A stretch of 36,241 nt of DNA from Chlamydiota bacterium (GTDB lineage Bacteria; Chlamydiota; Chlamydiia; Chlamydiales; Parachlamydiaceae): the NCBI GenBank assembly GCA_013286645.1, contig JABDFJ010000022.1, forward strand, positions 1 to 36,241, given 5' to 3'. Each line of letters starts with the position of its first letter. The first letter of the stretch is position 1. The notes below the pieces were generated by a model. The model saw only the letters and a list, made by a program, of their open reading frames with translations, searched no databases and was not told the DNA's origin. The position numbers and the translations under genes were made by a program. Shown piece after piece: positions 32,919-36,241 of this stretch.

Positions 32919-34049
32919 ATGGAAACAAATATATTATACTCTCAAGCTATTCTGGCGTTCATTGCGCGTCTTAAAGGTTGTGTAAAAGCGATATTGACCA
33001 CTGAAGTTGGTTTTTCTGTCAGGGGTGATCGCTTTAGCGTAGGCCGCAGTACATATCCTTTGAAAATCGTTATCATCGAACATCGTAAAACGTTAGGTTA
33101 TTTTGATTCCAACACCTATGAGATCGGTGTGAACAAGCAAATGATGCAAGCATCGCCAAAGGTTCTTAATGATTTGCTGCGGCATGAGCTTGCCCACTAT
33201 CTCATGTGGATACGCTATGGAAATATGGCGCCGCATCATGGTAAAGAATTTCATGCTTTGTGCTTGAGCTATGGATGGGGACCCGAGGTATATGAGGCTA
33301 CGATTGATCTTGCACAAGACGATTTGCCTATAGGTGTTGATGAAAATGGCGACAAAATTTTGTCTAAAATCAAGAAGCTTTTAGCTCTTGCTACCAGTCA
33401 AAATCAACACGAATCAGAGCTTGCCACGCTAAAAAGCAACGAGCTTTTATTGAAATATAACCTCAGCGAAAGGGAATTTTATCGCGGCGATGCCAGTGAC
33501 GATGAAGAAATGCTTCTTAAAAGGATTATTAAGGCCAAAACAATTTCGGCCAAAGTTTCTGCTATTGCGCAAATTGTGCGCACATTTTTTGTGGAGACGG
33601 TATTTCATCCTTGTCGCGAGCATACTTACCTAGAAGTGTTTGGCAAGAAATCCAATGTTGCTATTGCTGAATATGTGGCGTTATTTTTAGAGAACGAGTT
33701 TGAGCGGCTATGGGAAGATATCAAAAAACAACGAAGCGATCTCAAAGGAATTGCTAGTAAAAATTCCTTTTTCCGCGGTATCGCTAAGGGATATTGTCAA
33801 AAAATCGAAGCGCTTAATCAAATGGCAGATAGTGAACAAAAGCATGGGCTTGTTTTGATACAAAATGAACTAAAAATCGCTTCTAAAATGGCTTATCAGC
33901 GACTATCTAAAACAGTTTCGCGTTATCGACAATGTGAAGAAGCCGCCCAACTTGGTGCTGCTGCCGGCCGCAAATTGCATATCAAGCAAGGTGTTGAAGC
34001 ACATGGTGCTTCAGGCACACGGACAGCTAGGCTTGAGCTTATTCGCTAA
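32919..34049 (+). CDS. SprT-like metalloprotease domain plus DUF2786 protein
   Basis: The 376-residue protein has an N-terminal SprT-like zinc protease domain with HELAH (89-93) and a probable third ligand H107 in HHGKEFHAL. A DUF2786 segment follows (about 147-185: ILSKIKKLLALATSQNQHES, then NELLLKYNLS), and the rest is helical with a conserved-looking FFRGIAKGYCQKIEAL. SprT-like domains can cleave DNA-bound proteins, but the bacterial fusion with DUF2786 is uncharacterised. AAGGA lies ten bases before the ATG. The 3' end overlaps the converging Nudix gene by 39 bases. Confidence 0.85.
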   Translation: METNILYSQAILAFIARLKGCVKAILTTEVGFSVRGDRFSVGRSTYPLKIVIIEHRKTLGYFDSNTYEIGVNKQMMQASPKVLNDLLRHELAHYLMWIRYGNMAPHHGKEFHALCLSYGWGPEVYEATIDLAQDDLPIGVDENGDKILSKIKKLLALATSQNQHESELATLKSNELLLKYNLSEREFYRGDASDDEEMLLKRIIKAKTISAKVSAIAQIVRTFFVETVFHPCREHTYLEVFGKKSNVAIAEYVALFLENEFERLWEDIKKQRSDLKGIASKNSFFRGIAKGYCQKIEALNQMADSEQKHGLVLIQNELKIASKMAYQRLSKTVSRYRQCEEAAQLGAAAGRKLHIKQGVEAHGASGTRTARLELIR

Positions 34050-34511
34050 GCTGGAATCTGTGAGAATATGGCGCACGGTTTGCTTAGTCTCGGCAAAAAT
34101 ATCTACATCGGCCTGTAGCTTTTCAATCTCGTCTAGTGTGAACCAACGCAACCCTTCGGTTTCGGCCGCATTTTGGGTTTCTTTGCCTCCACAGGGAGTG
34201 GCTAGATAGATGAAATCAATATGTTGGTGGGCGGGTTGTGTGCCATGAGCGGGGATTTGCTCTAAAAGGCAGAGGTAAGGGCGTTCGAAACTGGTGGCGT
34301 TCCACCGTTCAATCCAGAGATTTTCTTGGGTGATGAAGGAAATTTCGAGGCCTGTTTCTTCTCTAGCTTCGCGGCGTGCGGCCTCAGCTGGTGTTTCATT
34401 GGGATCGAGGTGTCCGCCGGGTGGCAGCCATTTTTTTAGCTTGCGATGAAAGATAAGCAGCACGCGTTCCGCTTCGATGATATAGACACCGGCGGTAAAT
34501 TGTTTTTCCAT
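34011..34511 (-). CDS. Nudix hydrolase
   Basis: The 166-residue protein has a complete Nudix box, GGHLDPNETPAEAARREA followed by REETGLEI, which binds Mg2+ for cleavage of a nucleoside diphosphate linked to another group. LKKWLPPGGHLDPNE resembles the NUDT/MutT-like group that sanitises or recycles nucleotides; the substrate is not predictable. The ATG at 34511 has GGAG six bases upstream, better than the GTG at 34535. The C-terminal end is antisense to the end of the SprT-like gene. Confidence 0.9.
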   Translation of the reverse strand: MEKQFTAGVYIIEAERVLLIFHRKLKKWLPPGGHLDPNETPAEAARREAREETGLEISFITQENLWIERWNATSFERPYLCLLEQIPAHGTQPAHQHIDFIYLATPCGGKETQNAAETEGLRWFTLDEIEKLQADVDIFAETKQTVRHILTDSSLANKLKPSCPCA

Positions 34512-34680
34512 GGTAGCTCCGCTGTTTATTGGCACGAGTATAATGCGTAGCCTGTGAGCTGTCTAGGAAAAGTCAGTATTACTTTTATGTAAAGCTCGAG
34601 AAAACGTGGCGTGGATTAGAAGTAAGCAAAAAAAGAGATTTTATTTTAAAAAACTATTAATCTTGTCAACTTAAGGGAAA

Positions 34681-34818
34681 TGGACGAAAATGGACTGTAT
34701 GGACTGTATGGACTGTATGGACTGCATGGACTGAATGGACTGAATGGACGGAGTGGACTCAACAACTTAGGTGTCCACATCGTCCACTCCGTCCACGCAG
34801 TCCACTCCGTCCATTTTC
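34681..34818. repeat. Nonamer-array palindrome (TGGACTGNA units)
   Basis: About nine tandem nonamers of the form TGGACTGNA (34681-34760) are followed by a 12-base spacer and about five inverted nonamers (GTCCACNNN, 34772-34818). Arms differ in unit number. It ends 20 bases before the ATG of the BTB-LRR gene and so occupies that gene's promoter region. Positions 34536-34680 hold only AT-rich DNA. Confidence 0.92.
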
Positions 34819-34837
34819 CTTACGCTAAAAGGTGGTC

Positions 34838-36241
34838 ATGCAACTTCCAGCCCTTTTGCCCAATGAGCTCTTAGCCTACCAAGCGGCAGCTTCTCCGGAT
34901 GTGCTTTTTGAGCAGTTAACAGCCAAACCGTATGATTTGTTGTTGTTTTTCCAGCATGCTTGCGAGGATGAAATGTGGAGCGCCGAGCATCGCGATTTCA
35001 TACAAAGAATGATCGCTTGGCTGACTAAGCAAGCTTTTGCTGATCTGCTTTCACCAGCATTTTGCTTGCAGGCAGCTAAAGCCCTGCGGCAGCACTACGA
35101 CAATCTCAAGATTTTGCTTCCTAAAGATATCGTCATTCAATGCAAAGATGGGCAGTTTGAGGTCAACAGCCTGCTCTTAGCTGTGATCTCCGATTTTTTC
35201 CATCAGACTCTTTTACGCAAATGTCGCGATAAACGGGTGATGTCGTTTGCGCTGCCACAAACGACATTGGAGGAGTTTTATCCTTTCGATAGCTTCATGA
35301 GCAAAGGGTATATTGAAGGAATAGAGAAAATGGGGGAAGAACAATTGCTCCAACTTTTACACCAAGCTGCTACTTGGGGCGTTGCTGATGTTGTCCATGA
35401 TTGTGAAGGCATGCTGCGCAAATACTTGACACCTCAAAATGTCTTTGAACGGCTTGCAAGCACGCAACTCCAGGGGTTGACGATTTTAAAGCTGGCATGC
35501 ATCGATTTTATTAATAATATGCTCTGCGGTTTCGTTTTGTCAGCACCATCAACCACGCGCCTGGCGATCGAGTTTCTAGATTTTACCGACAGGATGCTGG
35601 AGTATTTTCAGTCTATCAAGCCTCTTGTGACAGATGTGATTTGTAGTGGCACATGGGTGGACAACATGGTGTGTTCCCAAGTGATGCAGCAATGTCCTAA
35701 TTTGCAATTTGTGGACCTCAGTTCAACCCCCGTGTTTAGTCCCAATTATAACGATATCCCAGCGTCACTCCTTGTGCTTAATCTCTCACAGTGTCTTTGG
35801 GTGACACCAGAGCTACTCCGCTCGTTTAGTAACATCTGTCCCAGCCTTGAGGAGCTGGATCTGAATAGCGATATCCAGCTTAATTATATGGCATGGGGCG
35901 AGTTGTGTCAGTTTAAGTGGCTTAAAAAATTGTCTCTTGCCCATTGCGTTCAACTGACAAATGATGATTTAAAAATCATTATTCGGGGGTGTGAACACTT
36001 AATAGAACTCAATTTGGAGGGGTGCCGCCGTCTCAGTGAGGTTGGTTTCTTTGAATTGAGCCGGGGACTGACACATCTAACGTCATTAAACCTAGCGCGT
36101 TGTGTTGTTTCCGATGTTGCTATGGCAGATATCGCCTCAAACTGTGTTAGCTTGTTGTCATTGAGTTTGGCGCACTGTGAAGCGTTATCCGAAAAGGGAA
36201 TTGTGGCTTTGGTGAAGCTGGCTCCTCTGTTACAAGAATTA
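34838..36241 (+). CDS. BTB-domain plus leucine-rich-repeat protein (partial, 3' end outside window)
   Basis: The frame is open for 468 codons from the ATG at 34838 to the window edge. AAAGGTGG lies just upstream as a ribosome-binding site. Residues about 95-165 look like a BTB/POZ domain (DIVIQCKDGQFEVNSLLLAV, then FFHQTLL), with a following BACK-like helical part. From about 286 come cysteine-type leucine-rich repeats (CPNLQFVDLSS, LLVLNLSQC, LEELDLNS, LKKLSLAHC, LIELNLEGC, LTSLNLARC, LLSLSLAHC), about 26 residues each. In eukaryotes BTB and LRR proteins are substrate adaptors of cullin ubiquitin ligases. Amoeba-associated chlamydiae carry expanded families of such proteins, thought to be effectors acting in the host. 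No signal peptide is seen. Confidence 0.88.
   Translation, partial: MQLPALLPNELLAYQAAASPDVLFEQLTAKPYDLLLFFQHACEDEMWSAEHRDFIQRMIAWLTKQAFADLLSPAFCLQAAKALRQHYDNLKILLPKDIVIQCKDGQFEVNSLLLAVISDFFHQTLLRKCRDKRVMSFALPQTTLEEFYPFDSFMSKGYIEGIEKMGEEQLLQLLHQAATWGVADVVHDCEGMLRKYLTPQNVFERLASTQLQGLTILKLACIDFINNMLCGFVLSAPSTTRLAIEFLDFTDRMLEYFQSIKPLVTDVICSGTWVDNMVCSQVMQQCPNLQFVDLSSTPVFSPNYNDIPASLLVLNLSQCLWVTPELLRSFSNICPSLEELDLNSDIQLNYMAWGELCQFKWLKKLSLAHCVQLTNDDLKIIIRGCEHLIELNLEGCRRLSEVGFFELSRGLTHLTSLNLARCVVSDVAMADIASNCVSLLSLSLAHCEALSEKGIVALVKLAPLLQEL

Noticed and set aside
34680-34874. Small protein with repeated GLY/LYG residues
   Set aside because: It is a translation of the TGGACTGNA nonamer array and changes character at the array centre, so coding is not supported.

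Overview
The window is a bacterial chromosome segment that looks like an environmental (amoeba-associated) member of the Chlamydiae. The evidence is: the L36 protein has the cysteine-free 45-residue chlamydial form; rpmJ-rpsN and rpmH-rnpA are close neighbours, as in Chlamydia; a PhnP-like hydrolase precedes hflX; a periplasmic thioredoxin-like protein resembles DsbH; and the right edge holds a BTB plus leucine-rich-repeat protein, a eukaryotic-like type expanded in amoeba-associated chlamydiae. The genus cannot be fixed from sequence alone.

Layout. 172-3602 is a tight operon: membrane protein, MBL hydrolase, hflX, radC. 3652-8776 holds a 1325-residue unknown protein coupled to a D-amino-acid-oxidase-family protein whose segments are in circularly permuted order. 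8959-11626 is accessory: a transposase remnant, a sialidase-like propeller protein, a large multi-hairpin palindrome, and a HisIE-like protein that has lost key metal ligands. 11623-13626 (minus) is an Asp23/AmaP/DMT-transporter cluster. 14490-17076 carries rpmJ-rpsN (minus) and rpmH-rnpA (plus), followed by a UvrD/Rep helicase and a periplasmic thioredoxin-like gene. 20404-22354 holds a Tsr3/DTW-superfamily RNA acp-transferase candidate, nested repeats, and a gene interrupted by an amber codon. rlmN and uvrC follow. A second copy of the multi-hairpin palindrome then precedes tRNA-Val(GAC) and a threonyl-tRNA-synthetase-like gene, infC, rpmI, rplT, pheS, an RluA-type pseudouridine synthase and a heptosyltransferase. 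The end holds a SprT-like/DUF2786 protein, a Nudix hydrolase and the partial BTB-LRR gene.

Two themes stand out. First, almost every long intergenic gap is filled by an inverted repeat whose arms are themselves short tandem units (hexamers or about nonamers) or nested hairpins. There are seven such elements, one type present twice with its interior reversed. Second, three proteins keep a clear family fold but depart from it in a specific way. The ThrRS-like protein in the classical thrS-infC position has lost all three zinc ligands and the motif 2 arginine. The HisIE-like protein has lost two of three zinc cysteines and most HisE acidic residues. The DAO-family protein has its C-terminal FAD-binding segment moved to the N-terminus. 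Family comparisons were made from memory of reference sequences and need alignment to confirm.
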